Below, one piece after another: positions 19,323 through 30,074 of a DNA stretch of 64,000 nt. The stretch spans positions 32,538,081 through 32,602,080 of the forward strand of contig OY821750.1 in the NCBI GenBank assembly GCA_963682055.1, given 5' to 3'. The notes under the pieces were generated by a model, which searched no databases, had not been told where the DNA came from, and saw only the letters and a list, made by a program, of their open reading frames with translations. The first letter of the stretch is position 1. Every line of letters starts with the position of its first letter. This DNA comes from Primula veris (lineage: Eukaryota; Streptophyta; Magnoliopsida; Ericales; Primulaceae). Position numbers and translations under genes: made by a program.

Positions 19323-22300
19323 CTATACGTTGTACTTCTTTAAGTTAGCCACGTTCCAAGAATTCTTTTCCCCTCGGCTGTTGGCGAACAGGACGCTTTT
19401 GATTTTGTAAGAGACTGGACTCGTTCGCTTGACGATTTCGTATGGGCCTTCCCAGGTAGGGCTCAGTTTGCCATGTATTTCGTTGCGGGTATAGACCGTC
19501 ACTCGTCGCAGCACCAGTTCTCCTACCATGAATTCTTTAGATCCTTTTACTCTCTTGTCATAGGTTTGCTTTACGCTTTGTTGGTATTTAGCTAAGGTAA
19601 GGGCCGCTATCTCTCGTTTCTCGTCTATCATGTCGAGCTCTTCTCTCATTCTTTGTGCATTATTTCCCTGCTCGACCAACGTTGTTCGGAGCGTAGGTAG
19701 CCCGATCTCTGTCGGTATGACGGCCTCAACACCGTATGCTAAGCTAAACGGGGTTTCCTTGGTGCCCGTCTTGGGTGTAGTTCGGCACGACCATAAAACG
19801 TTGAGTAGCCGCTCGGGCCACCTCCCCTTTGCCTGTTCAAGGGTGGTCTTGATGCCGTCTAATATTGTTCGGTTTGACACTTCGGCCTGCCCGTTCCCTT
19901 GTGGGTATGTTGGCGTCGAATAGAATTTCCGGATACCGAGTTCCTCATACCACAGCTGTAAATTGGCATCTTTGAACTGGGTTCCGTTGTCGGCGACTAT
20001 AGCGTACGGTATTCCGAACCTAGTTATGATGTATTCCCAAATGAATTGTTTGACGTTGCTGGCTTTGATTTCTCGGAGGGGTTTAGCTTCGACCCATTTG
20101 GTGAAATAATCAGTCGCAACGATCAGATATTCCACATTCCCAGGTGCTCTTGGGAGTTTACCGACCAAATCGATTGCCCATTGAGCGAACGGCCATGGTG
20201 CTGATACCGGGGTCATCATAGATGAAGGGAGCCGTGGTATCTTGGCGAATCGTTGGCACTTGTCGCATCGTTGGACGTATGCATCGGCGTCTCGCTTGAT
20301 ATAGGGCCACCAGTATCCTTGGGTCACTGCCTTGTTTGCAAGGGATCGCCCTTTGATGTGTGCTCCACAAGATCCTTCGTGGATTTCTTCCAAGACCGGC
20401 AGTTGAAGCTCTGTCGGGACGCACAGTAGATGTGGTCCCTGGTAACTGGATTTATATAGTTTATCGTCCTCGGATAGCCAGAAGCGAGGGGCTTTTCTTG
20501 TAATTTTCAGCGCTTTTATCTTGTCGACCGGAAGCGTTCCATTTCGCAGATAATGGGTCATGTCCTCCATCCATCCTAGTTCGTACTGTATCGATGTCAC
20601 CCGGTTTACCCTTTTTATTATGCTCGGGGTCGGCAGTAGTTCCACTGTGATCAACCAGGTGTCGGTCAATGTTAGTGTCGAGGCTAGGGTGGCCAATGTA
20701 TCGGCATGTGCATTCTCGGTGCGATTGATTCTTACTAACTCGCACTGTTCGAATGTGGCCATCAAGCTTTGGACTTTTTCTTGGTAGAGGATCATTCTAT
20801 CGTCTTTCGCTTGGTATTCGCCGATGGCTTGATTGACGATGAGCATGGAGTCTGAGCTTGTAATTAAGTGGGAGCATCCGAGGGACCGGGCAATAAGCAT
20901 GCCATTTATCATGGCCTCGTACTCTGCCTCATTGTTGGTAGCTCGGAAGCCCAGTTTTATGCTTTTCTCGATGATTGCTCCCTCTCTAGACTTTAGGATG
21001 ATCCCTGCTCCTGATCCGTCCTTGGTGGCTGATCCGTCGACATGTATCTACCAGTGTGATTGCGGAGAGAGTGCCAAAGGCTCGTCATAGCCTTCGGTGA
21101 ATTCTGCGACGAAATCGGCCAGGACTTGTCCCTTTATGGCGTGGCGGGGTGCGAACTCGATATGAAATTAGGATAGCTCGACCCCCCAGGCGGCAACTCG
21201 GCCGCTAATGTCCGTCCGTCGAAGTGACTCTTTAATATGAAATTTTGTGTATACCCGGACCTGATGAGCTATGAAATAGTGTGGCAACTTTCTGGTTGCG
21301 ACGACCAATGCCAGACACAGCTTTTCCAAGGGTAGATAACGTGTTTCGGCTTCGACCAGAGTCTTGCTGACGAAGTAGATCGGAAATTGTTCGCGACCTT
21401 CTTCTCTTAGGATGACCGCGCTCACAGCTGTAGCGGAAACTGCTAGGTAGCATGCCAGAATGTCTCCTCTGTTCGGCCTTACTAGCAGTGGCAATGTCCT
21501 CAAGTACTCTTTGAGGTTGTTGAATGAAGCTTCACATTTCGGGTCCCAGATGAATTTTCTATCCTTCTTGAGTGATTCGAAAAATGGCCGTCCCTTATCT
21601 GCGGATCGGCTAATGAACCTGCTCAGCGCGGCCATCATTCCCGTGAGCTCTTGTACCTGTTTCTTATTCTTGGGCGCTGCTAGGTTTCGTAGAGCCGTTA
21701 TTTGATCAGGATTAGCCTCTATTCCTCGTCGGCTAACCATATGTCCCAAGAATTTCCCTTTGCTGATGCCAAATGCACACTTGCTCGCATTGAGTTTCAG
21801 TTTGTGCTCGCCCAGCGTTCGGAAAACGTTCCTGATATCCTGAAGGTGGGATGTGGCTCTTTCGCTTTTGACGACCATGTCGTCTATGTATACCTCCATC
21901 GTTTTCCCTATATGATCTCGACATACCCTTGTTATCATCCTTTGGTATGTTGCTCCTGCATTGCGTAGGCCGAACGGCATTACCGTATAGCAATAATTTC
22001 CCAAAGGTGAGATAAACAAAGTCTTTTCTTGATCTTCGCGGGCGAGGGGAATTTGATGGTATCCTGAGTACGCGTCAAGGAAGGTCATCCGTTCTGCTCC
22101 CGCTGTTGCGTCCACCAGTTGATCGATCCTTGGAAGGGGAAAGTGGTCCCTCGGGCAGGCTTTGTTGAGGTTGGTGAAGTCTATACATACTCTCTCCTTC
22201 CCGTTCTTCTTAGGGACGACGACCGGGTTGGACAACCATTTTGGATAGTAAACCTCCCTTATGGCTCCAGCCTCTAATAGCTTTTGTACTTCAGTGATTA

Positions 22301-25241
22301 TAGCTGCTCTGTGCTGTACAGAGACTTTTCTGCCCCTCTGTGCTATTGGCTTGTACTCGGCGTTTACACTTAGGTGGTGGCATGCTGTATTGGGGTCTAG
22401 GCCCGGCATGTCTTTAGGACTCCAGGCGAATTTATCGATGTTGCTGAAAAGGAACGCTTCTAACTCCTCGGATTCCCGTTTTGGAAGGTTATCTCCGAGG
22501 AGGAAATAATGCTCCTCGTCCATATCCGGGATATACACCTTTCTAAGTGCCTCTCCTACTTGTTCTTCGACAACCCTTTCGGCTTTGGATATTTGGCTGA
22601 TCAGCTTCTTTGTGCTGGTGGGCTGTTCCGCAGTGCTTCGTTGTTGTTGGAGAGTCGCGGTGATGTCCTCGCAGCGTCTTGAATCTTCTTGACATCCTCT
22701 GGCGGTCTCGATCGCCCCCCTATCATTCGGGTATTTGACCTTTTGGTGATAGGTCGAGGGTATGGCCTTCATGGCATGTAACCATGGTCGGCCCAATATT
22801 GCGTTGTGCCCGGAGTGGTCATCGACCACTAAGAACTCCACGGGAACCGACATGGACCCTGTTGTGACATTGAGGACAATCTTACTCAAAGGTTTGGTCG
22901 TTTCGGAGATGAATCCGATCAATGTGACATCGGTAGGCTGAAGATCTTGCAGCTTGAGTTCCATCTTGTCGAAGAGCTCCTTGTACATGATATCACAAGA
23001 GGCTCCTTGGTCGACAAGTACCCTGCCGACTGTGTCTAGGTCGATTTGAACACGGAGGTTAATGGCGTCTCCGTGGGGGTAAATCACCCCTTCTTCGTCA
23101 AGATCCGAGAAAGAAATGGGCGGATGTCGTCGTGGAGTGCATTGTCGTTTAGAGGGCGACGCCTGTGATGTCTTGGCTACTTGGCCAAAGTGGGCCAGCT
23201 GCCGTTGTCGTGATCGTTCCCCGCCTGGGCCCTTGGGTCGTGACATATGAACGACGTTGATCGTTTTGCCTTGCCGGTTGTCAGATCCCTCGATGGCCAG
23301 TTGCTTGCCTTTATTCCCAGCTCCTTTGATGAACTTGGCTAGGTATCCTGCATCGCCCCACTGGTTCATTCTCCATCGTAGGTTACGGTAATGCTCAGTG
23401 AGATGGCCGTGATCCTCGTGATATGCGCAGAAGAGCTTGGAATCTCTCTGACTGGGGAGAGAGATGATCGGTTGTGGTCGGGAATACCAACTTTCCCTGC
23501 ATATATCCTTGAGGATATCTTCAGCAGACAGGTTGAAGGTGTATCGCAGCTCGACCGGTCCGAAAGCGTTTCGGTGTTCCCTTTCTTGGGGCCGAACCTG
23601 CTGAAACGTCTTGGGTGGCATCGGGTAGGCGAGCTGGAGCGGTTTATGTTCGTTGGTCGGTGGTGGGTATGCGATCTGGAGCGGTTTGGGCTCTAGTGCT
23701 CGTGGTCGCTCTCCCCTGCTATGGACCTCGGGCTCTTTGCCCTTTCTGGTCGGTTGGAATGCTTCTCCCTGGTTATTTCTAACTCTTTTGCGACCCACCT
23801 GTGCCTCGCGGACCGATTCTCTTCTCGGTAGAGTCCGGTTGAGGAAACGCAATTCGTCGTTTTTATCGGTGAGGTGGGTACAATAGGCTAGCAGGGAATC
23901 AGTGGTGGGGAAGTTTTTGCCTATGAACTTCCTTCTCGCCCAATAGCCATTAGGGATGGAATTGATAAAGTTTTGGATGGCTATATTATTGGCGTATCGT
24001 GGAATCTGGTTTGCTACGTCGATAAAACGTATGCAGTAATCGTTGAGCCTTTCATTTGGCATCATCGTCATTTTAAGAAGGGTTTCGATACTAACCTTCT
24101 TTTTCCGATGAGCAGCGTATCGGGTGGAGTACGCTCTTAGCAGTTCTGCCCAGTTTCTAATGGAGCCCCGTGGTAAGTTATGATACCATGACGAAGCCTC
24201 TTGACCCAAGCTGTTTTTGAAAAATTTGCACATCAGTGCATGGTCATCACTCCACAGTTCCATCTTAGTCTTGTAGTGTCTCAGATGGTCGATAGGGCAA
24301 CTCTTCCCGTCATAGAGCCTGAATTCGGGGATGACGAATCCCATAGGATTGCGGTACCGCGTGATCTGTTCAGCACAAGGGGTTTCTTGGCATACGTTCC
24401 AAGCCTGTTGGAACGCGTCATCCGTGACTTGGTAGGGGGGAGGGTATCCTCCCTGATGTGGTGGTGGGCCATATCCTTCCCCGATCCTGTATTCGGGATA
24501 TCTATCGTCCTTCGTGTTTGTGTGGACACGTTCCATATGAGTGTTCGGATGGACGATAGTTATTGGGACACTGCCCCCTTGGTGGAGGACTCTTGTATCG
24601 GGTCGCCGACCCGCTGCCTCCAGGGCCGCCCTGTAGGCAGAATCTTCCTCTTCATGGCGTGGGTCTTTGTCGGGTTGGATAACTGGCAATACGATGCCGG
24701 CCGCTGTCATGGCTGTCATGCATGCCGCCAGCTGCGCTTGTAGCTGGGTGTAGTTCCTTTCATCGGCTGATGGAACGACATGTTGTACCTCCACTGTGGG
24801 TGGTGTAATCACCCTCGGAGAATTAGTCGGCAGTCGGGGCGACTGTCCGAGTACCTGATACTTGGGCATACCGAACTGACGGGCCTCGTCCGTTTGTAAA
24901 CGAGCACCGGAGTTGACCGAGGCCGTAGGCAAAGGGACTCTCGAGCTCGGCCCTGCTTGGGACCCGGTTAAGCGTTTTCGTGCACGCCTTAATACGGGCA
25001 CGTCTTGTTCGTCCTCCGAGGACGAAAGGTGTTCGTCGACAATCCCTTCGATGAAATGTCGGGGTGGTCCAACCGGTTGTTCTTGGTTGATGTAGGAGGT
25101 TGTTGGTTGGTTTCCGGATTGGATAGCTTCATATCTGTCGCGGATAGCGAGTAGATCGTCGAGGTCTTGTTGGCTAATTTGCGTGTTTTGGTTATTGGTC
25201 TCTACTATCTCGGGATGGGTTTCCTCTACATTGGTAACCAT
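19323..25241 (-). pseudogene. gag-pol of the gypsy element, two in-frame stops
   Basis: One continuous minus-strand frame from ATG at 25241 to 19323 (1973 codons), broken by TAA at 21170-21168 and TAG at 21050-21048. Order: gag (residues about 270-480), aspartic protease (about 742, Asp-Gln-Gly-Ala form), reverse transcriptase (YIDD at about 1118), RNase H (about 1250-1345), then after the stops a second RNase H-like domain (20912 downward, NRTENAHADTLATLAS) and integrase with its His/Cys zinc motif (HEGSCGAHIKG, CDKCQ) and acidic triad (AIDLVG, VADNGTQF, NGQAEV). RT before integrase and the doubled RNase H indicate Ty3/gypsy Tat lineage. The stops separate RT from integrase, so this copy should be defective unless read through. 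Confidence 0.93.
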
Positions 25242-25300
25242 TGTCGCTCGTCTGGCAGAGTATTGGTATTCGAATTCTAAACTAGTTGGGAACTAGATGA

Positions 25301-25318
25301 TTCCCGGAGACGGCGCCA
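25301..25318 (-). promoter_or_regulatory. Primer binding site of the gypsy element
   Basis: Read on minus, the 5' LTR end ...TTTATCA is followed after two bases by TGGCGCCGTCTCCGGGAA. TGGCGCC plus a CCGGG-containing tail is the usual form of plant gypsy primer sites for a tRNA 3' end. This fixes the minus orientation of the element. Confidence 0.8.
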
Positions 25319-25320
25319 TT

Positions 25321-25888
25321 TGATAAAGCCATAACTTTGATCGGTCGCGTTAGGCTTTTCAATAATGATATAATGATAAATCAACCGTGAATAAATGATA
25401 CTTCCTGATCTTTATTATTGCTCGGATTATTGTCCTTGTTCGGACTATTACATTCGCCCGGATTAGTATTTCGGTTTTACAATTATGCTCGATATAACTA
25501 TTTAATCTCTCGTCTTGATCTTTCTCCTCTTTTATTCGGTGCTCGGCTGTCTTTTCTCGGTTTATTTCTCGAAGTGATATGCTTTGGTTAGTTTCTCTCT
25601 TTTCTTAACTTCTCTCTATATTTTTTGGATAGATTTTCTGGTCCTTTTCTAGGAGGGGTAGTTGGCTATTTATAGGCAAATGCGCCTTCTAGGATATTGA
25701 CAAATGTCTTCATCCCAGGGATTTTTCAGACAAGGGTCCCCCTTTGATTGGGCTTGGGCTTTGGGTAGTAGCACCCCAATTCCTATAAAAAGTATGAGAT
25801 GACCCATTTAAGCGTTGGATACCCATTTATAGAATGGGTTGATTATTACCCGAATAAAATATTCGGGTCTGATTTTTATGTTCTATCA
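25321..25888 (-). repeat. 5' LTR of the gypsy element
   Basis: 568 bp, colinear with 9198-9765 and nearly identical. The differences I found are C/T near 25359, A/G near 25757 and G/A near 25834. The sense TATA box is TATAAATA on minus at 25667-25674. Confidence 0.93.
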
Positions 25889-27030
25889 ATAATCCATAAG
25901 TTTAAATTTAAGGCTCCACCATTTTCTTACCCATTGAGTTGTTAAGGAGTTAACCGATTTGCTTCATAACAATAGTTTTAAAGGTGATAGATAGTACACG
26001 AACATCGATCCGCTCTCGACAGTAATTTAGAGAAAAGCGGAACTATAACGAATGACTTGATCTTAAGTAAATCTTAATCCATTTTTATTGGAACAAGCTT
26101 TAAAATTTTAAAGGTACACTATTACTCAACTTCACAAAGCAAAGCAAATAAAGCATATCCAAAAGTAAATTCCAAAAGTAAATGATCGAATACAAGCCTA
26201 TTTCAGATTATACTAAAAAAGTAAGAGAGTGGAAAATTATTGCATGCTTGTTCATAATGAAAAGTAAAAAGATGGATCCATCTCACAGATTAATAAACTA
26301 ACATTTATATATTTTTTTTCTGAATTCTGTAGCGTGTTTAAGACATCTAGTTTTTTCAATAAGAAGGTAATTTGGACTCTATATCTTAAATGAAGTTTAA
26401 AAAAGTGAGCCATCATCACCAAACAAAAAAAATTAATGTACGAATTCCTAATTGGCAGAAAGTTTAATTGATCTTTTCGTAAGGGTACAAATTTTTTTTT
26501 AATGAAAAATCAGCATAAAGTTATAAATAAAGTACTGGAGACCTTAGGTTTTATGCATAAGGAGATAATTTCCATGAAAAAAGAAAAAAGAAAAAAATAT
26601 CAAAAAAGAATACAACATCTCTTGATTCTTGTCCATTAATATTTTTTGTTAATTAATAATTAGATACATGGGAAAAAACTAAAATAGATGAGTGTTGAAC
26701 GATAAAATTAAGTTAATTATAAAACCCTAAAACTAAGTCTCATTCAACAATTTAAAACAAAATACTGTAGTTGATTAATTAATTGAATGTCAAATCAAGT
26801 TTCTAAATGGGGTAATCAAATAAGGGAAGATGACATCATCCAGTGCGTCAGTTTTTTGTATTTTTCTCAATGGTATAATAAAAATAATGACGATAATGCA
26901 CTTAGATTCTAAAACAATTTGCCAAATTTCATAGTAGGTCATTTTTGGTTGGAAATTAAAACGTGACAGATTGATTGTCCCTGTCAAACGCGTTGCACCC
27001 ACTATTATGTAAATAAATGATTTTGATAAA

Positions 27031-27156
27031 TATTATTTAAATAATTGTATTGAATTATTATGAATTAGGATTGATGTATTGTATTATTAACATAATATTA
27101 TTTAAATAATGGTATTGAATTATTATGAATTAGGATTGATGTATTGTATTAGTAGC
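27031..27156. repeat. 65-bp tandem duplication
   Basis: Two adjacent 65-bp copies starting TATTATTTAAATAAT (27031 and 27096) differ at very few bases, for example ATTGTATTG versus ATGGTATTG. Confidence 0.9.
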
Positions 27157-27501
27157 ATTCTTTACTTGCTGAAAACTGGAATTTGGCTTGATTGTAACTA
27201 AAGTCATTAATTTGTAAAATATTAAGAAATGGTAATTATCACTAAGGAAGTATGCACTTAAAAAGAGGTAGCTAGCTAGCTAGTGATTAGCTATATTAGC
27301 TGACCTTGATAAGAATACATTGTTTCACATCAATCAACTATGTATATATATATATCAACCCAAAAAGAATAAAGTTACAAATTTATAAAGATTGTGAGGG
27401 AATGGAGTTTTTATCATGATGTTAAATCATAACACTAGTCACTAAGTTTTAACCAAAAGTGCAAACTATATTTAGGGCTTGTTTGGTGCAAACTACATTT
27501 A

Positions 27502-27969
27502 GGGCTTGTTTGGTTACGATATTAGTAATTATGAAACTATTAATACATTCGGGCTATATCGAGATAAGAAATGAATGTGAAATTCTGTTGAGACTGAAGC
27601 TAAACACGTGCTCGCACAAAAGGAAAAGGAAACAAAAAAGGGAATAATACATACATGAAATATCAATTTAGTGTTTTTTTTTTCTTTTTATTAGGGTTCC
27701 TATTTTACAAATTTACATTTATATCTATAATAATTAAACTTGCAAAATGCATATATATATATATATATATATATGATTTTAATATATGTATATAACACAC
27801 CCCACTTTAATCCAAATACATCCGTTTTCCAATATCACACCCCATATTACTCCAAATATCTCAATTTCTCATCATTTCGAATCTCATGTTACTAATAGTA
27901 CCGTCCGACAGTATTTCTAATCTCATCCAGCCTAATCTCACTCAAATACAACCTCAAACAAACACCCGC
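27502..27969. mobile_element. Possible Harbinger/Tourist-like MITE
   Basis: The left end GGGCTTGTTTGGTT follows TTA. The right end, ...CAAACAAACACCCGC, is followed by TTA, giving partly matching inverted ends and a 3-bp TTA duplication as in Harbinger MITEs. The ends match imperfectly and the left end lies in a short tandem duplication (TTTAGGGCTTGTTTGGT twice at 27471-27515), so boundaries are uncertain. Confidence 0.4.
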
Positions 27970-28519
27970 TTATATAACCTCATAATTGTAAATGGATAAA
28001 ACTAAGGAAAATAATTTAGGCAAGAATAAACAGGAGAATCAACGAGGATACATTAGATATATTTATTTATTTAGTGTTGTCCCATTGCAAAATAATGTCA
28101 ATCCGACAAATAAGATCTTTATCTGAGATACAACTGTTGGAAAAACATGTGAAAACATGGGTGTTTCCGAATGGTCACTGGACCAACTTCGAGTCATTAT
28201 TTCGTGTAACAGCGCTGAGTTGTTTATACCGTAATCAACGTGGTTGAGTAGCCCGTGTGACGAGCTTCGTAACGGTATATCACATGACCTATTCGGAGAA
28301 TGGGTGTGAATACAAAGTGGCTTCAAAGTTGGTACCTCGGAAGCTCAAATCTGGAAAAACGAAATGGTTAATGAGAAAAACCATTTAGTATAATCCCATA
28401 TTGGAAGATTAAGAGTTAATCTTACAATATATATACCATACCAACCCATGTAGTTATTAAACTAACATGTCCACATACACCTAAGAGTATTAGTGTGTAC
28501 CACACACGCGCGCTCGCTC

Positions 28520-28712
28520 GTGTCTCGTGTCTCGTGTCTCGGGTCTCGGGTCTCGGGCTCGGGCACGGGCACGGGCACGGGCGTGGGCGTGGGCGTGGGC
28601 GTGGGCGTGGGCGTGGGCTTGGGCTTGGGCTTGGGCTTGGGCTTGGGCTTGGGCTTGGGATTTGGGATTTGGGGAATGTCTCGGGTCTTGGGTCTTGGGT
28701 CTTGGGTCCAAA
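28520..28712 (+). repeat. (GGGCNN)n hexamer array in the 5' LTR
   Basis: Blocks in order: TGTCTCG/GGTCTCG, GGGCAC x3, GGGCGT x6, GGGCTT x7, GGGATTT x2, then TCTTGGG repeats. All six frames stay open over it (Gly-Leu, Trp-Ala, Pro-Lys dipeptides), so the long frames here are artefacts. Confidence 0.92.
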
Positions 28713-28887
28713 CCCGAATAGGGAGTTTTGTATAAAATACAAAAGGAGTCCCTAGAGTTTCCAGCAAGAGAAACGTCAGCAATGAATGAGAGTAAATGCT
28801 GCGGTTTCAGAATTGATTGAGCGGATTCTGGGGGTGTAACTCCCAGAATTAAAGACCAACATTTATGGTTGCGGTTTCAGTAGAGCC

Positions 28888-28895
28888 TATAAAAG
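28888..28895 (+). promoter_or_regulatory. TATA box of the copia 5' LTR
   Basis: GAGCCTATAAAAGGCAGCC is followed about 30 bp later by a pyrimidine-rich CCCTCTCATTTCAGTAC stretch, a good start-site context. It should drive the genomic RNA; a copy lies at 35720-35727 in the 3' LTR. Confidence 0.7.
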
Positions 28896-29306
28896 GCAGC
28901 CATCCCCCTCTCATTTCAGTACACCTTCATACACACAACTCACAGCATAAGCATACACTTAGTGAGAGAGAACCGCACCACCAACAGCTCGACCTGTGGT
29001 TCGGTGCCGGTTTCCATACGAGCCACTCTGAGATAGAAGTTGTACCTTGGGAACAAAGTCCCGAAACCAGAAACCTTTAAAGGTGGTTCGGGAAATATTG
29101 TTTAAGGGAAACTGCTCAGCAGTTGCCTCTTCTTTTAATTTCTGTTATTTACTTTTCAGTCCTTTATTATTCTGTCCATTTAATTTCAGTACTGTTTCCT
29201 TTTTTGTATTTACTTTCCAGTACCTTTAGTTTCTGTAATTTACATTTCAGTCTTTCCTATTCTGTAATTTACTTTCCTGTAATTTAATTTCCAGTATTTA
29301 CATAAC

Positions 29307-29590
29307 AGTCCGGGCAGTTTATTTAATAACAGTCCGGGCAGTTTTTTATTCGTTAAAACCAGTCCAGTTTGTTTTATTTACAAAACCAGTCCGGCAGTTT
29401 TTATTTGTTAAAACCAGTCCGGCAGTTTGTTTAAAACCAGTCCGGCAGTTTTTTATTTGTTAAAACAGTCCGGCAGTTTGTTTAAAACAGTCCGGCAGTT
29501 TCTTTTTCTTGTTAAAACAGTCCGGCAGTTTGTTTTATTTACAAAACAGTCCGGCAGTTTTTATTTGTTGAAACCAGTCCAGCAGTTTAA
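29307..29590 (+). repeat. AGTCCGGCAGTTT repeat array in the 5' LTR
   Basis: About ten spaced copies of CAGTCCGGCAGTTT (early ones CAGTCCGGGCAGTTT) alternate with T-rich spacers such as TTTTTATTTGTTAAAAC. The array lies downstream of the TATA box, so it would be in the leader RNA. A matching array is in the 3' LTR at about 36139-36420. Confidence 0.9.
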
Positions 29591-30074
29591 TTTAATTCTG
29601 TACGAGTCAGGAATTGTAATTCATATTCCAATTGTGAGAAATAAAGTGTTATTTCCATTGCGTTCCTGTCTTTTATATTATTGTCCTTTTCTTTATCGTA
29701 TTCGAAATAGTACCAAAACCAACAATCTTAAACAATATTATTTTTTGGTTTTTCTATTTTCGAAATAAGAAAGGACTTTTCTTTTTTATTTTATTGTTGT
29801 TGACGTCTCGGTTTTTATTCTCGCAAAATCATTGCTAGTTTTCTAGAAATTGAAATTTGCACATAGAATAAATCCGAATTGGGTTTTAATCTCTTTTATT
29901 CTAGAATACTATAAAGAATTCTTAGTGAAATCAAAAGTGATTTGATTTTCACGCTAGAATCTCTTTCATTGGTTTTTATTCTTTTAAGCAATCTAATTAA
30001 GTTATAATTAGTATTTGCGATAAAGAATTTAGGTTTCTTGCGAGAAACTAAACGGTTTTATATTGTCATTTCAG

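Larger units (their letters stand above)
9198..25888 (-). mobile_element. Ty3/gypsy LTR retrotransposon, Tat-lineage type, 16.7 kb
   Basis: Complete insertion with 568-bp LTRs at 9198-9765 and 25321-25888 and a perfect 5-bp target duplication ATAAT (9193-9197 and 25889-25893). The sense strand is minus: the primer binding site adjoins the right LTR, and gag-PR-RT-RH-aRH-IN runs 25241 to 19323. Integrase after reverse transcriptase is the gypsy order, and a second RNase H-like region before integrase is a Tat-lineage mark. About 9 kb between pol and the 3' LTR contains only antisense (plus-strand) genes, as known in simpler form from Grande and Retand elements. The LTRs differ at about three sites by eye, so the insertion is young, yet pol has two in-frame stops. 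Confidence 0.93.
25894..28129. other. AT-rich intergenic DNA between the gypsy and copia elements
   Basis: No gene is supported. Contains a 65-bp tandem duplication, a possible Harbinger MITE and an AT microsatellite (27751-27773). Short open frames such as 26790-27002 (minus) have no features. Confidence 0.5.
28135..29724 (+). repeat. 5' LTR of the 8.4-kb copia element
   Basis: 1590 bp. Holds a GC-rich hexamer repeat (28540-28710), a TATA box TATAAAAG at 28888-28895 followed by an initiation-like region, and an AGTCCGGCAGTTT-type repeat array at 29307-29590. Confidence 0.95.

Noticed and set aside
24201..24743. 180-residue plus-strand frame opposite gag
   Set aside because: Lies over the conserved gag coding region and has no recognisable features or promoter; shadow frame.
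28422..28782. Six overlapping open frames with Gly-Leu, Trp-Ala and Pro-Lys repeats (also at 35219-35614)
   Set aside because: They arise from the GGGCNN hexamer array of the LTR, which contains no stop in any frame; not genes.
29307..29590. CRISPR-like look of repeated CAGTCCGGCAGTTT with spacers
   Set aside because: Spacers are short, T-rich and irregular, the array is inside a plant LTR and duplicated in the other LTR; not a CRISPR array.
30063..30074. Start of the copia polyprotein at 30063
   Set aside because: The codon is TTG; the first ATG is at 30075 behind an acceptor-like TTTCAG.
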